A stretch of 64,000 nt of DNA, taken from Curtobacterium sp. 458 (lineage in GTDB: Bacteria > Actinomycetota > Actinomycetes > Actinomycetales > Microbacteriaceae). Within the stretch, counting starts at the first letter, position 1, and each line of letters opens with the position of its first letter. The notes below the pieces were generated by a model that saw nothing but the letters and a program-made list of their open reading frames with translations, made no database searches and had not been told where the DNA came from. Position numbers and translations under genes: made by a program. The stretch covers positions 2,875,987-2,939,986 of the forward strand of contig NZ_CP129104.1 in NCBI RefSeq assembly GCF_030406605.1, written 5' to 3'. Shown here piece by piece: positions 51,500 through 59,780 of the stretch.

Positions 51500-52210
51500 T
51501 CAGACCGTCTCGGCGACGTCGAGGATCTTCGTGATGCGCACGGCGTAGTCCTGGTCGACGACGACGACCTCGCCGTGCGCGATGAGGCGGCCGTTCAGCA
51601 GGACGTCGGCGGGCGCGCCGGCGCTGCGGTCGAGCTCGACGACGGCGCCGGGCTCCATGCCGAGGACGTCGCGGACGGACATCCGCGTGCGGCCGATCTC
51701 GACGGTGAGGGTCATCTCGACGTTGTTGATCCGGCCGAGGTTCCCGACCGGCGCCGTGGCGGTGGGCACGTGCGACGCCGACACGGTGCCGTTCTCGCGC
51801 ACCCGGATGCCGAACCAACCACCGGGCACGCCACCAGCGGTCAGCTCGAACACGGCGGTCTCGGGGTCCGCGAGGAGCGCTGCGCCGGACTCGAGCCGCG
51901 CGTCGCCGAGCACCCCGATGCCGAGGACCGACGCCGCCGCCTCGAGCGAGGGGCGCAACACGTCGGTGACGTCGACGATCCCGTGCTCGGTACCACCCGC
52001 CGCCGTGACGGCCGCGAGGTCGGTGAGGACGAGCACGAGATCGGCCGACAGGCCGCCGACGAAGGACGCGACCACCCCGGTGGCCGCCGCTTCGAGCGCG
52101 GCCGGTGTCGCGCCTCCCGGCTGTGCCACCGCGCTGAGCGGCGCCGCCGTCGGCAGGGCGACCACGAGGGCGTCGGCTGCGGTGGCGTGGAGGGTGGTGG
52201 TGGCGGTCAT
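51500..52210 (-). CDS. fliN: Flagellar motor switch protein FliN
   Basis: FliN is the lower part of the C-ring. The C-terminal 85 residues are the SpoA domain: NNVEMTLTVEIGRTRMSVRD, VLGMEPGAVVELDRSAGAP, DVLLNGRLIAHGEVVVV. The first 150 residues form an additional acidic, Ala-rich domain with SLEAAASVLG, as in longer FliN/FliY proteins; CheC-type phosphatase residues are not obvious. ATG 52210 overlaps the fliM stop. Confidence 0.92.
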   Translation of the reverse strand: MTATTTLHATAADALVVALPTAAPLSAVAQPGGATPAALEAAATGVVASFVGGLSADLVLVLTDLAAVTAAGGTEHGIVDVTDVLRPSLEAAASVLGIGVLGDARLESGAALLADPETAVFELTAGGVPGGWFGIRVRENGTVSASHVPTATAPVGNLGRINNVEMTLTVEIGRTRMSVRDVLGMEPGAVVELDRSAGAPADVLLNGRLIAHGEVVVVDQDYAVRITKILDVAETV

Positions 52211-53187
52211 GCGGAGGGCTCCGTAGCTGCGGTGGTGGTGACGACGATGCCGGCGAGGCGCGACCCGTTCGCGCCGACGGCCGCGGTGCCGACGGGTTCG
52301 CCGTCGACCGCGATGGTGAGGGGACGGTGCTGCGGGTGCGGCAGCGGCAGGACGTCGCCGACGGCGAGGCCGAGGACCTGTGCCGGCAGCACCGTCGCCG
52401 GCGCGAAGCGCAGCGCGACGCCGACCGGCACGTTCGCCAGCTGTTCGTCGAGCAGGTGGCGGGCCTCGGCGGCGGAGACGTGCGTCGCGGTCTCGCCGAG
52501 CTGCGGCAGGACCGCCTCGGCCGGGAGCGCGAGCGTCCCCGGCGCGACGCGGTCGCCGACGCGGATCTCGAAGGAGGCGACGATCATCAGGTCGCCCTTC
52601 TGTGCGGCCTGCGCGAACTGCGAGTTGAACTGGAACCCACCGGCGGTCACGTCGTGGACGAGGAGCCCGCCGAACGAGTAGCGGAGGTCGTCGAGGGCGT
52701 CCTCGACGATCTTGCGGACGAGTGCCTGCTCGATCGGGGTGAACGTGCGTTCGGGCGTCGGGAGCGGCTTGGACGCGCCGAGGGCGTGCGACACCCAGGT
52801 CAGCGCGGCGTCGAGCGGGACCTGGAGCACGCCCTTCGGCACCACGTCGGCGATCGGGAGCAGGACCATGCCGGTGAGCGCGGGCAGCGATGCGGCGTAC
52901 TCGTCGTAGGTCTTCAGCTGGACCGACTCGCACGTGACCTGGCTGACGGCGCGCACCTTCGCGGTGAGCTGGGTGCCCCACTGCCGGGCGAAGGTCTCGA
53001 AGGCGAGCTCGAGCACCCGCGCGTGCTCCCGGGCGAGGGTGGACGGGCGGGCGAAGTCGTACACGTCGACGGGTGCGTCGGCGGACGGGCCCGTCGCCGC
53101 GTCGGTCCGCGCGGGCACGCCGGACGTCGACGGCGGTGCTGCGGCGGTCTCGATCACGGGTGCGTCTATCGGTCCGCTGTGGACCAC
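52207..53187 (-). CDS. fliM: Flagellar motor switch protein FliM
   Basis: FliM connects CheY-P to the rotor. The 326-residue protein has the FliM middle domain (DFARPSTLAREHARVLELAF, SLPALTGMVLLPIADVVPKG) and a C-terminal SpoA domain (VPVGVALRFAPATVLPAQVL, GDVLPLPHP). The N-terminal CheY-binding helix LSQxEIDALL is not recognisable; a Pro/Thr/Ala-rich tail stands there instead. GTG 53187 is 57 bp after the motB stop. Confidence 0.92.
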   Translation of the reverse strand: MVHSGPIDAPVIETAAAPPSTSGVPARTDAATGPSADAPVDVYDFARPSTLAREHARVLELAFETFARQWGTQLTAKVRAVSQVTCESVQLKTYDEYAASLPALTGMVLLPIADVVPKGVLQVPLDAALTWVSHALGASKPLPTPERTFTPIEQALVRKIVEDALDDLRYSFGGLLVHDVTAGGFQFNSQFAQAAQKGDLMIVASFEIRVGDRVAPGTLALPAEAVLPQLGETATHVSAAEARHLLDEQLANVPVGVALRFAPATVLPAQVLGLAVGDVLPLPHPQHRPLTIAVDGEPVGTAAVGANGSRLAGIVVTTTAATEPSA

Positions 53188-53244
53188 CCGTCAGCGCTGT
53201 GCCCCCTTCTGGGGCGGCGGCGTCGTCGCCGCCCGGTCTGCGCC

Positions 53245-54210
53245 CTACCCGTGCGTCACGCCCTTCGCGGTGTCCTGGGCCGCGGCGAGGGCGGGCATCA
53301 GCGCGCTGACGTCCTGGTCCTGGTTCGACAGCACCACGATGTCGACCCGCCGGTTCAGGGTGAGCGCCTGATCGGAGTCGCCCTCCGCGAGCGGCCGGCT
53401 CGACCCGAAGCCGACGCTCTGCACGTGGGCCGCCGGCATCCCGCCCCGCTCGACGAGGTCCCGCAGCACCCCGGTGGCCCGCGCGGCGCTCAGCTCCCAG
53501 TTCGTGGCGTAGGGCGCCGTCGAGTTCCGCTGGTCGGCGTGGCCCTCGACGCTGACGTCGTGGTCGCTCGTCTTGAGCACCGGCGCGATCGCGTCCATGA
53601 TCCGCTTCGCCTGGTCGGACAGGTCGGCGCTGTTCGTGGCGAAGTAGGTCTCGCTGCCGACGAGCCGCACGGTGAGTCCGCGGGCGTCGACCGTGAACTG
53701 CACGTTCGCGGTCTGGCCCGCCTTCCGCAGGTTCGCCTTGATCGCGCGCTCGATGCCCTGGAGGTCGTCGAGCTCCTGCTTCGCGGCGTCGACGTCGGCC
53801 TTCGACGCCGTCTTCGGCACCGCGGTGCTCGTCGGGTCGGCCGTCGCCGTGCCCGGACCGGCCTCGGCGTTGCTGCCCGCGTCGCCGCTCGACGCGCTCG
53901 AGTGGTCCGCTTGGGACTTGTCGATCGAGTACCCGGAGCCGTCCTGCACCTGGTCCTTCGTGACGACGGTGCCGGACGCCGTGTCGACCTTCTGCGACTT
54001 CACCTCGCCGAACCCGGTCGCGAGCGAGTTCTTCAGGGCGATGTACTTCTGCTGGTCGACCGTCGACATGGCGAAGAGCACGAGGAACATGCACATCAGG
54101 ACGGTGATCATGTCCATGTAGGACGCCATCCACCGCTCGTCGGGGTGCTCGGCCTCGTCGTGGCCCTTCTTCGCCCGACCACGGCCACGACCACGGGGCT
54201 TGCCGCTCAT
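53245..54210 (-). CDS. motB: Flagellar motor stator protein MotB
   Basis: MotB anchors the stator to peptidoglycan. The 321-residue protein has a basic cytoplasmic start, one helix with the proton-binding Asp33 in ASYMDMITVL, a Ser/Thr/Asp-rich linker (about 75-135) and an OmpA-like peptidoglycan-binding domain (TYFATNSADLS-type and VEGHADQRNS, LNRRVDIVVL). It follows motA by 2 bp. Confidence 0.95.
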   Translation of the reverse strand: MSGKPRGRGRGRAKKGHDEAEHPDERWMASYMDMITVLMCMFLVLFAMSTVDQQKYIALKNSLATGFGEVKSQKVDTASGTVVTKDQVQDGSGYSIDKSQADHSSASSGDAGSNAEAGPGTATADPTSTAVPKTASKADVDAAKQELDDLQGIERAIKANLRKAGQTANVQFTVDARGLTVRLVGSETYFATNSADLSDQAKRIMDAIAPVLKTSDHDVSVEGHADQRNSTAPYATNWELSAARATGVLRDLVERGGMPAAHVQSVGFGSSRPLAEGDSDQALTLNRRVDIVVLSNQDQDVSALMPALAAAQDTAKGVTHG

Positions 54211-54212
54211 CG

Positions 54213-55028
54213 TCAGGCCGCCAGCTGCTGGTCGTCGTCCGCCGCGGTCCGCTTCTTCGCCGACTTCGCGTCCGCGATCCGCGCGGCGGGCGGGACCATG
54301 GCCTTGAGGCGCTCACCGAGGAGGCGCGGCTGGCTGCCGGCCTGCACCGCGAGCAGTCCCTCCATGAGGAGCGTCTGCCGGTCGGACTCGAGCTGCGCGA
54401 GCTTGCGGAGCTTGCCGCCGATCGGCAGCCAGAGGAAGTTCGCGGTCAGGAGGCCCCACAGGGTCGCGACGAACGCACTGGCGATGAGCGGGCCGAGCTC
54501 GTCGGGCTTGCCGAGGTTCGCGAGCACGTGCGTCAGCGACACCACGGTGCCGATGATGCCGACGGTCGGGGCGAACCCGCCGAGGCCCATGAAGAACGCG
54601 CTCGCGCTGCGCACGGGTGCGGCGTTCGACTCGATCTCGTCCTCGAGCAGGATCCGGAGCTCGTCGCCGTCGGTGCCGTCCGCGATGTTCTGCAGCGCCT
54701 TCTTCATGAACGGGTCGTCGTGCTTGTCGGCCTCCTGCTCGAGGGCGAGGAGCCCGTTCGCCCGTGCGGTCTCGGCGAGCCCGACCACGTCGTCGATGAC
54801 GGACTGCGGCGGGGTGACCTTGCCCGTGAACGCCTTCGGGACGGCCTTGAACGAGGCGATCGCGTCCTTGAGGGTCGTGCTCGCGATGCCGCAGCCGATC
54901 GTGGCACCGAAGACGAGGAGCATCGGGGCCGGCAGGAAGAGTCCGGCGAGTTCGACGTGCTCCATCTCGACCATGCCGAAGAGCGCGCCGAACGCGATGA
55001 GGATGCCGATGATCGTCGCGATGTCCAC
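54213..55028 (-). CDS. motA: Flagellar motor stator protein MotA
   Basis: MotA forms the pentamer around MotB and couples proton flow to rotation. The 271-residue protein has four membrane helices; the conserved GFAPTVGIIGTVVSLTHVL and LIASAFVATLWGLLTANFLW stretches hold the Pro and Thr residues of the channel. GTG 55028 lies just after the flbD stop. A proton rather than sodium motor is likely but cannot be fixed from sequence alone. Confidence 0.95.
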   Translation of the reverse strand: MDIATIIGILIAFGALFGMVEMEHVELAGLFLPAPMLLVFGATIGCGIASTTLKDAIASFKAVPKAFTGKVTPPQSVIDDVVGLAETARANGLLALEQEADKHDDPFMKKALQNIADGTDGDELRILLEDEIESNAAPVRSASAFFMGLGGFAPTVGIIGTVVSLTHVLANLGKPDELGPLIASAFVATLWGLLTANFLWLPIGGKLRKLAQLESDRQTLLMEGLLAVQAGSQPRLLGERLKAMVPPAARIADAKSAKKRTAADDDQQLAA

Positions 55029-55029
55029 G

Positions 55030-55311
55030 TCAGCGCCCCCCGTCGTGCGCGTGCAGCGGCGCCACCGGGGCGAGGGTGGGGACGGGGCCGGTCGCGTGGC
55101 GGTTCGCCTGCCCGTCGGTGCCGTGCGCCATCCCGACGATGCGGGCGCGGTACGCGGCGATGAGGTCGATGACCTCCTCCATGGACTCCCGCACGATGTA
55201 CTTCGCGCCGTCGACCATGATGAGGGTGGTGTCCGGCGTCTCCTGGATGCGCTCCACGAGGTCCGGGTTCACAGCGAAACCGCTGCCGTTGAGTCGTGTG
55301 ACGACGATCAT
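55030..55311 (-). CDS. flbD: Flagellar protein FlbD
   Basis: The 93-residue protein begins MIVVTRLNGSGFAVNPDLVE and continues with RIQETPDTTLIMVDGAKYIV, the complete FlbD core. A His/Pro-rich tail of about 30 residues follows. FlbD proteins are encoded next to motA in Gram-positive flagellar operons; their exact role is unsettled. ATG 55311 has AGGACG upstream. It is the first gene of the operon within this transcription unit. Confidence 0.9.
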   Translation of the reverse strand: MIVVTRLNGSGFAVNPDLVERIQETPDTTLIMVDGAKYIVRESMEEVIDLIAAYRARIVGMAHGTDGQANRHATGPVPTLAPVAPLHAHDGGR

Positions 55312-55588
55312 GGCCCGTCCTGGTTCTCGATCGTCCCGCCGCCGTCCGTGGGGCGGGATGCCGCCCTTCCGTGGGCGTGCACCGAGGGCTATCGGCCCGG
55401 AGCGCCCGCACGTAAGCACCGGGCGCCCAGCGACGTCGTCGGGGTACGGAACGGGGGACAGATCCGTGAGCGAACCCCCAGCAACCGAGCGCAACCGGAA
55501 CGCCGGAACCGTCGGTAGTACATGCGAGACGTCGAGGACGACGTCGAACCGACCGGCCCGACCCGGGCCAGAGAAGGAGACGACAACG
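55312..55588. other. Divergent intergenic region between flbD and the DUF4397 gene
   Basis: This 277-bp gap must hold promoters for the flagellar unit (minus) and the DUF4397-sortase unit (plus). GGAAC occurs three times on the plus strand (55448, 55497, 55505), but none has a CGT element at the 16-17 bp spacing expected for an ECF promoter. I do not call a promoter. Confidence 0.35.
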
Positions 55589-56446
55589 ATGCGCAAGAAG
55601 ACCCTCGCCGCCGGGCTCGCGTCCGGTGTGCTGCTCGCCGCGACCGCCGCCGTGCTGCCCGCCACGACCGCCACGGCCGCGTCCGGCGACGCCACCCTCT
55701 CCGTCCTGCACGCCGTCCCGTCCGTCACCGTCGACGTCTACCTCGACGGCAAGCGCGCCCTCGACGACTTCACGCCGGGCACCCTCGCCGGCCCGATGAT
55801 GGTCCCCGCCGGAGCACACACGATCGCGATCACCGCCGGTGACGCGACCGACGACTCGAAGCCGATCATCGGCCCGGTGGACGTCTCGCTCGACGCCGGC
55901 GGCAACTACACCGCGGTCGCGCACGACGACACCAGCGGCAAGCCGACCGCCACGCTCTTCACGAACGACACCTCGGCCACCCCGGCCGGTCAGGGCCGCC
56001 TCATCGTCCGCCACGTCGCAGCCGCCCCCGCGGTCGACGTGCTCGCCGGCGGGAAGGCCGTGGTCTCCGGGCTGACGAACCCCGACGAGAAGGCGCTCGA
56101 GCTCCCCGCGGGCACCGTGTCGGCCTCGGTCGCCGCAGCGGGCACCACCACCCCGGTGATCGGCCCGGCGGACGTCTCCGTGAAGGCCGGCACGGACACG
56201 ATCGTCTACGCGTGGGGCAGCCTCGAGGACAAGGACCTCGCCCTCGCCACGCAGACGATCTCCGGGCTCGGCGGCACCCCGAACGGCGTCCCCGCCGGCA
56301 ACGCTGGTCTCGTCGCCACGAACCAGCCCGACGTCGCGCCGTGGATCGGAGCCGCTGCCGCACTCCTCGCGGCCGCCACGCTCGGCACCGTCGTGGTCCG
56401 TCGGCGTCGCACCGCGGACGCCGGTCGGCAGGACGCCGGTCGCTGA
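55589..56446 (+). CDS. Secreted DUF4397 surface protein with C-terminal membrane anchor
   Basis: The 285-residue protein has a signal peptide, two DUF4397 beta domains (about 33-130 and 135-225; LSVLHAVPSVTVDVYLDGKR and LIVRHVAAAPAVDVLAGGK), and a C-terminal helix followed by VVRRRRT. That end looks like a sortase substrate tail, yet no LPxTG is visible before the helix (LVATNQPDVAPWIG is there instead). ATG 55589 has GAAGGAGA upstream. A class F sortase gene follows after 2 bp, so they probably form a pair at the cell surface. DUF4397 proteins are of unknown function. Confidence 0.83.
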   Translation: MRKKTLAAGLASGVLLAATAAVLPATTATAASGDATLSVLHAVPSVTVDVYLDGKRALDDFTPGTLAGPMMVPAGAHTIAITAGDATDDSKPIIGPVDVSLDAGGNYTAVAHDDTSGKPTATLFTNDTSATPAGQGRLIVRHVAAAPAVDVLAGGKAVVSGLTNPDEKALELPAGTVSASVAAAGTTTPVIGPADVSVKAGTDTIVYAWGSLEDKDLALATQTISGLGGTPNGVPAGNAGLVATNQPDVAPWIGAAAALLAAATLGTVVVRRRRTADAGRQDAGR

Positions 56447-56448
56447 TC

Positions 56449-57102
56449 GTGCACCGCACGGTGCGGCCGTCCGTGGCGGCGCTCGCCGTCGCCACGGCGG
56501 CCGTCGCCGTCCTGACCGGGTGCTCGCCGGCTGGCTCCCTCCCCGGCGGGCACCCCTCCCTCGCCCCCTCGAGCACGCCGACGCCTCCCCCGGCGGCGTT
56601 CTCGACGGCGGTGCCGCAGCAACGAGCGACCGTCCCCCCGGTCGCCCCGGCCGCCGCGGCACCCGCCCGGGTCGCCGTCGACTGGGCCGGTGTCACCGCG
56701 CCGGTCCGCCCCGAGGGCGTCGACGACCAGGGCGCGATGGCGCTCCCGCCGGACCCGGCCGTCGCCGGCTGGTACCGGTACGGCGCCGCACCGGCTGCGA
56801 CCCAGGGCACGGTGGTCCTCGCCGCCCACGTCGACGCGGTCGGCTACGGCATCGGCCCGTTCGCCCACCTGCGGGACGTGCCGGAGGGCCGCACCATCAC
56901 CGTCACCGACACCGCCGGAGCCGAGACCCGCTGGCGGATCGACTCGGTGTCGCTGCTCGAGAAGCGCGGCCTCCCCTGGGACCGCATCTTCCGGACCGAC
57001 GGCGACCGGCGGCTCGTGCTCGTCACCTGCGGCGGCGTGTTCGACGAGCAGACCCACCACTACGAGAGCAACCTCGTCATCACCGCGACACCGGTGTCAT
57101 GA
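56449..57102 (+). CDS. Class F sortase with lipobox
   Basis: Sortases join surface proteins to the cell wall. The 217-residue protein has an N-terminal signal with LTGC (Cys25), so it may be a lipoprotein, then a Pro/Ser/Thr-rich linker and a class E/F sortase domain. Catalytic His127 lies in LAAHVDA and Cys194 in LVTCGGVFD. In the last strand the region is HHYESNLVITATP, where I cannot place the catalytic arginine by eye. GTG 56449 starts 2 bp after the DUF4397 gene. The likely client is that neighbour. Confidence 0.83.
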   Translation: MHRTVRPSVAALAVATAAVAVLTGCSPAGSLPGGHPSLAPSSTPTPPPAAFSTAVPQQRATVPPVAPAAAAPARVAVDWAGVTAPVRPEGVDDQGAMALPPDPAVAGWYRYGAAPAATQGTVVLAAHVDAVGYGIGPFAHLRDVPEGRTITVTDTAGAETRWRIDSVSLLEKRGLPWDRIFRTDGDRRLVLVTCGGVFDEQTHHYESNLVITATPVS

Positions 57103-57199
57103 CCCGGGAGACACGACCGTGTGCCCGCCGTACCCCGCCGCCCCGCCGCCCGTACGATCGAGACACGGTCAGTGCCGACCGCCCCGACGACAGGACCAC

Positions 57200-57745
57200 G
57201 TGACGACCACCCTCCCCGACGACGGCGAGCTCTCCGACGCGTTCAGCGCCGGGAGCGAGGCAGCCCTGCGTGCCGTGTACGACCGGTGGTCCCCGCTCGT
57301 GCACACCCTCGCGCTCCGGGCACTACGCGACCCGATGGCCGCGGAGGACGTCACCCAGCAGGTGTTCGTCAAGGCCTGGCGCAGGTCCGGCTCCTTCGAC
57401 CCGGCACGTGGACCGCTCGGCGCGTGGCTCGTCGGCATCTCCCGGAACTGCATCGCCGACGCACTGACCGAACGCGCCCGTCAGGCACCGACGGCCGACC
57501 CGACCGTCGTCGAGGAGACCGCCGTCGCACCGGAGTCGCCGTTCGACCTGGCGGAACGCGCACTCGTCGCCGGGGAGCTCGACCGCCTCGACGACGAGCC
57601 GCGCCGCGTCATGCGATTGGCCTTCTACGAGGACCTCAGCCATCGTGAGATCGCGGAGCGGCTGCAGATCCCCCTCGGCACCGTCAAGAGCCACATCCAT
57701 CGGAGTCTGGCTCGGCTCCGAACACGTCTGGAGGTGATCGAGTGA
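57200..57745 (+). CDS. ECF RNA polymerase sigma factor (SigK-like)
   Basis: The 181-residue protein has sigma region 2 (LRAVYDRWSPLVHTLALRAL and AAEDVTQQVFVKAWRRSGSF) and region 4 (LDDEPRRVMRLAFYEDLSHR, IPLGTVKSHIHRSLARLR). GTG 57200 has an AGGA-containing leader. The stop overlaps the GTG of the anti-sigma gene by four bases. It should direct transcription of an envelope-stress or surface regulon; the DUF4397-sortase genes just upstream are candidates. Confidence 0.9.
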   Translation: MTTTLPDDGELSDAFSAGSEAALRAVYDRWSPLVHTLALRALRDPMAAEDVTQQVFVKAWRRSGSFDPARGPLGAWLVGISRNCIADALTERARQAPTADPTVVEETAVAPESPFDLAERALVAGELDRLDDEPRRVMRLAFYEDLSHREIAERLQIPLGTVKSHIHRSLARLRTRLEVIE

Positions 57746-58551
57746 AGCACGTGGACGACGAGACGCTGGCGATGCTCGCGGTCACCGACGTGGTGGCGGA
57801 CGACGAGGTCGCGGAACACCTCGCTCAGTGCGCCCGGTGCCGCGCGGAGGTCGCGGACCTCCAGCGCGTCGCGGCCGTCACCCGCTCCACGGCCGACGTC
57901 GACCTCGTCGCACCGCCGGAACGGGTGTGGGACCGCATCGCGGCGACCGTGCGAGCCGAGCAGGAGGCGGACGGCCTGGAGGCACGGGTCGACCCCGCCC
58001 CGTCGGCGCGGCCGGTCCTCCCCACGCGACCCACCACCGCGGCCGCCCGGCCCGGCAGTCGCCGCGACCCTCGCGGCACCGCCGCCGTCCGGCGCCGGCG
58101 GCGGACGGTCGCCGGGATCATCGCGGCGGGCATCGGTGTGCTCGCGCTCCTCGTCGGCATCGGTGTCGTCACGGGGGTCGTCCCCGGCGCGGGCAGCGGT
58201 GAGACCGTCGTCGCCCGCGCGACCCTCGACGCACTCCCGGCGTGGGGCGGCGCACGCGGCACCGCCGAGCTCGAGCGCGACCGTGACGGACGGCTCACCC
58301 TCGTGGTCGACGTCAGCGGTGACCGCGACGGCTCCGACTCGGGCGCGCTCCGGGAGGTCTGGATGATGCAGTCGGACCTCAAGGGCCTCGTGAGCGTCGG
58401 GTTCCTCGACGGCGACCGCGGCCGCTTCACGGTGCCGGCCGACATGGACCTCGCGAAGTACCCGGTGGTCGACGTCTCCGCCGAGCGCGACGACGGAGAC
58501 CCGGCGCACTCGGGCGACTCCATCGTCCGCGGCGACCTCCACGACCGGTAG
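57742..58551 (+). CDS. Anti-sigma factor, RskA-like, with zinc-binding motif
   Basis: The 269-residue protein has an N-terminal anti-sigma domain with HxxxCxxC (His26, Cys30, Cys33), a basic linker, one membrane helix (about 125-150) and an extracytoplasmic RskA-like domain: LTLVVDVSGD, LREVWMMQSDLKGLVSVGFL. It should hold the ECF sigma at the membrane until a signal releases it, probably by proteolysis. GTG 57742 has GGAGGTGAT, an almost complete match to the 16S anti-SD, inside the sigma gene. Confidence 0.9.
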   Translation: MKHVDDETLAMLAVTDVVADDEVAEHLAQCARCRAEVADLQRVAAVTRSTADVDLVAPPERVWDRIAATVRAEQEADGLEARVDPAPSARPVLPTRPTTAAARPGSRRDPRGTAAVRRRRRTVAGIIAAGIGVLALLVGIGVVTGVVPGAGSGETVVARATLDALPAWGGARGTAELERDRDGRLTLVVDVSGDRDGSDSGALREVWMMQSDLKGLVSVGFLDGDRGRFTVPADMDLAKYPVVDVSAERDDGDPAHSGDSIVRGDLHDR

Positions 58552-58560
58552 CCTCGGGCC

Positions 58561-59688
58561 GTGATCACCGCGGCGGACCTGCTCGAGGGCCCGCGTGGCC
58601 GACGGTTCCTCCTCGAGCTCCTCCGGCAGTTGCTCGACGACGAGTCCGGCCCCGGCGAGCACCTCCACCACGTGCTGTTCTGGGCCGAGTACCACGTCAT
58701 GCGCGAACGCGGGGACGCACCGACGCTCGTCGGCCCCGGGACCGACCGCCCGGAGCCGGCACCGAGCGACCAGGAACTCGCCGACGCACTCCGCGCCGCC
58801 GTCGACGTGGCGGACCCGTCGTCCGTCCGACCGGTGCACGTGCTCCGCGCACTGGCCGACACGGCCGCCGCCGCCCGGTACTGGCAGGAACCCGACGGCG
58901 AGGACGTCCTGCTGGCCCGCGCAGGCCTGGGCCCGGAGCTCGCACGGCTGGCGCGCGCGTGGGCCGGGGCTCCCGCTGTCGACGCGGTGGTCGCACCGAG
59001 CGATCCGGCCGCACCGTGGAGCACCGTCTTCGACGGCGACCACGGCCCGGAACCGCTCCGCTCGACCGCGCCCGGCGACGCCGCACGTGCATTGCGGGAC
59101 TGGCGTCGAGCACTGCAGGCCGAGGTCGACGCCGTCGGGTGGCGGGACCGACGACGACGCGTCGACGCGCGGTACAGCGGCGAGTGGTGGTCGACCCCGC
59201 CGTCCGGACTCCTCGTGACGACCCCGTCCGTCCCGTCGCACGGGCCCCTCGGGGTGTGGGCGGTCGAGGACGACATGGGCTGGGAGCAGGCGACCGTCAC
59301 CCCGGTCGTCCCGAGGGAAGGCGCGCGCGTGCTCGTCCTCGACGACGCCGACGACTGGGCAGCGGTCTGTCGCCGATGGCCGATCGACGTCAGCTGGACC
59401 ACCCGTCGGCACGACTGGTACCGGACGACCGGCCGCGACGCCGGGTGGGTCACGCCCGACTGGGAGGGCGTCGCCGAGGCGTACGACGCGGTCTGCCTCA
59501 CCATGCGGTGCTGGCTGCGCGCCGCGGGCACGGCGATCCCGGTCGGCGCCGACACCGCAAGCGTCATCGCGGGATGGACGCCGGGGAGCACCGTCTGGCT
59601 CCGTGACCCGGTGCCCTCGGCCGACGCGCCACGGGCTGTCGACCTGGTGTTCGACAACGACCGACTGCAGTGGCGCCGGAGCGACTGA
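58561..59688 (+). CDS. Hypothetical protein, 375 residues
   Basis: I do not recognise this protein. It has no membrane helix or signal peptide, is rich in Trp and acidic residues, and contains an N-terminal helical region (FLLELLRQLLDDESG) followed by a WWSTPPSGLLVTTPSV stretch and WAVEDDMGWEQATVTP. It starts with GTG 58561, 9 bp after the anti-sigma stop, but without a clear ribosome-binding site. Coding character is good (third-position GC bias over the whole frame). It may be co-transcribed with the sigma operon. Confidence 0.7.
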   Translation: MITAADLLEGPRGRRFLLELLRQLLDDESGPGEHLHHVLFWAEYHVMRERGDAPTLVGPGTDRPEPAPSDQELADALRAAVDVADPSSVRPVHVLRALADTAAAARYWQEPDGEDVLLARAGLGPELARLARAWAGAPAVDAVVAPSDPAAPWSTVFDGDHGPEPLRSTAPGDAARALRDWRRALQAEVDAVGWRDRRRRVDARYSGEWWSTPPSGLLVTTPSVPSHGPLGVWAVEDDMGWEQATVTPVVPREGARVLVLDDADDWAAVCRRWPIDVSWTTRRHDWYRTTGRDAGWVTPDWEGVAEAYDAVCLTMRCWLRAAGTAIPVGADTASVIAGWTPGSTVWLRDPVPSADAPRAVDLVFDNDRLQWRRSD

Positions 59689-59767
59689 CTTCTCACAGAC
59701 GGTGTATTCCCGATCCGTTCCTGTGAGTTCAGGCGCGGATGTCACCCATTTTATCTCACGAGCGTGT

Positions 59768-59780
59768 TAGCGTGCCCCTC
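59768..59780 (+). promoter_or_regulatory. Candidate -10 of a leaderless transcript
   Basis: TAGCGT (59768-59773) fits TANNNT and ends 7 bases before ATG 59781, so transcription would begin at or next to the start codon. There is no Shine-Dalgarno sequence in the preceding 20 bases, and no TTGACA-like -35 is seen. CTCACAG (from 59693) and CTGTGAG (from 59720) further upstream form an inverted repeat. Confidence 0.5.

Noticed and set aside
55440..55588. ECF-sigma promoter upstream of the DUF4397 gene
   Set aside because: GGAAC elements are present, but none has a CGT-type -10 at acceptable spacing.
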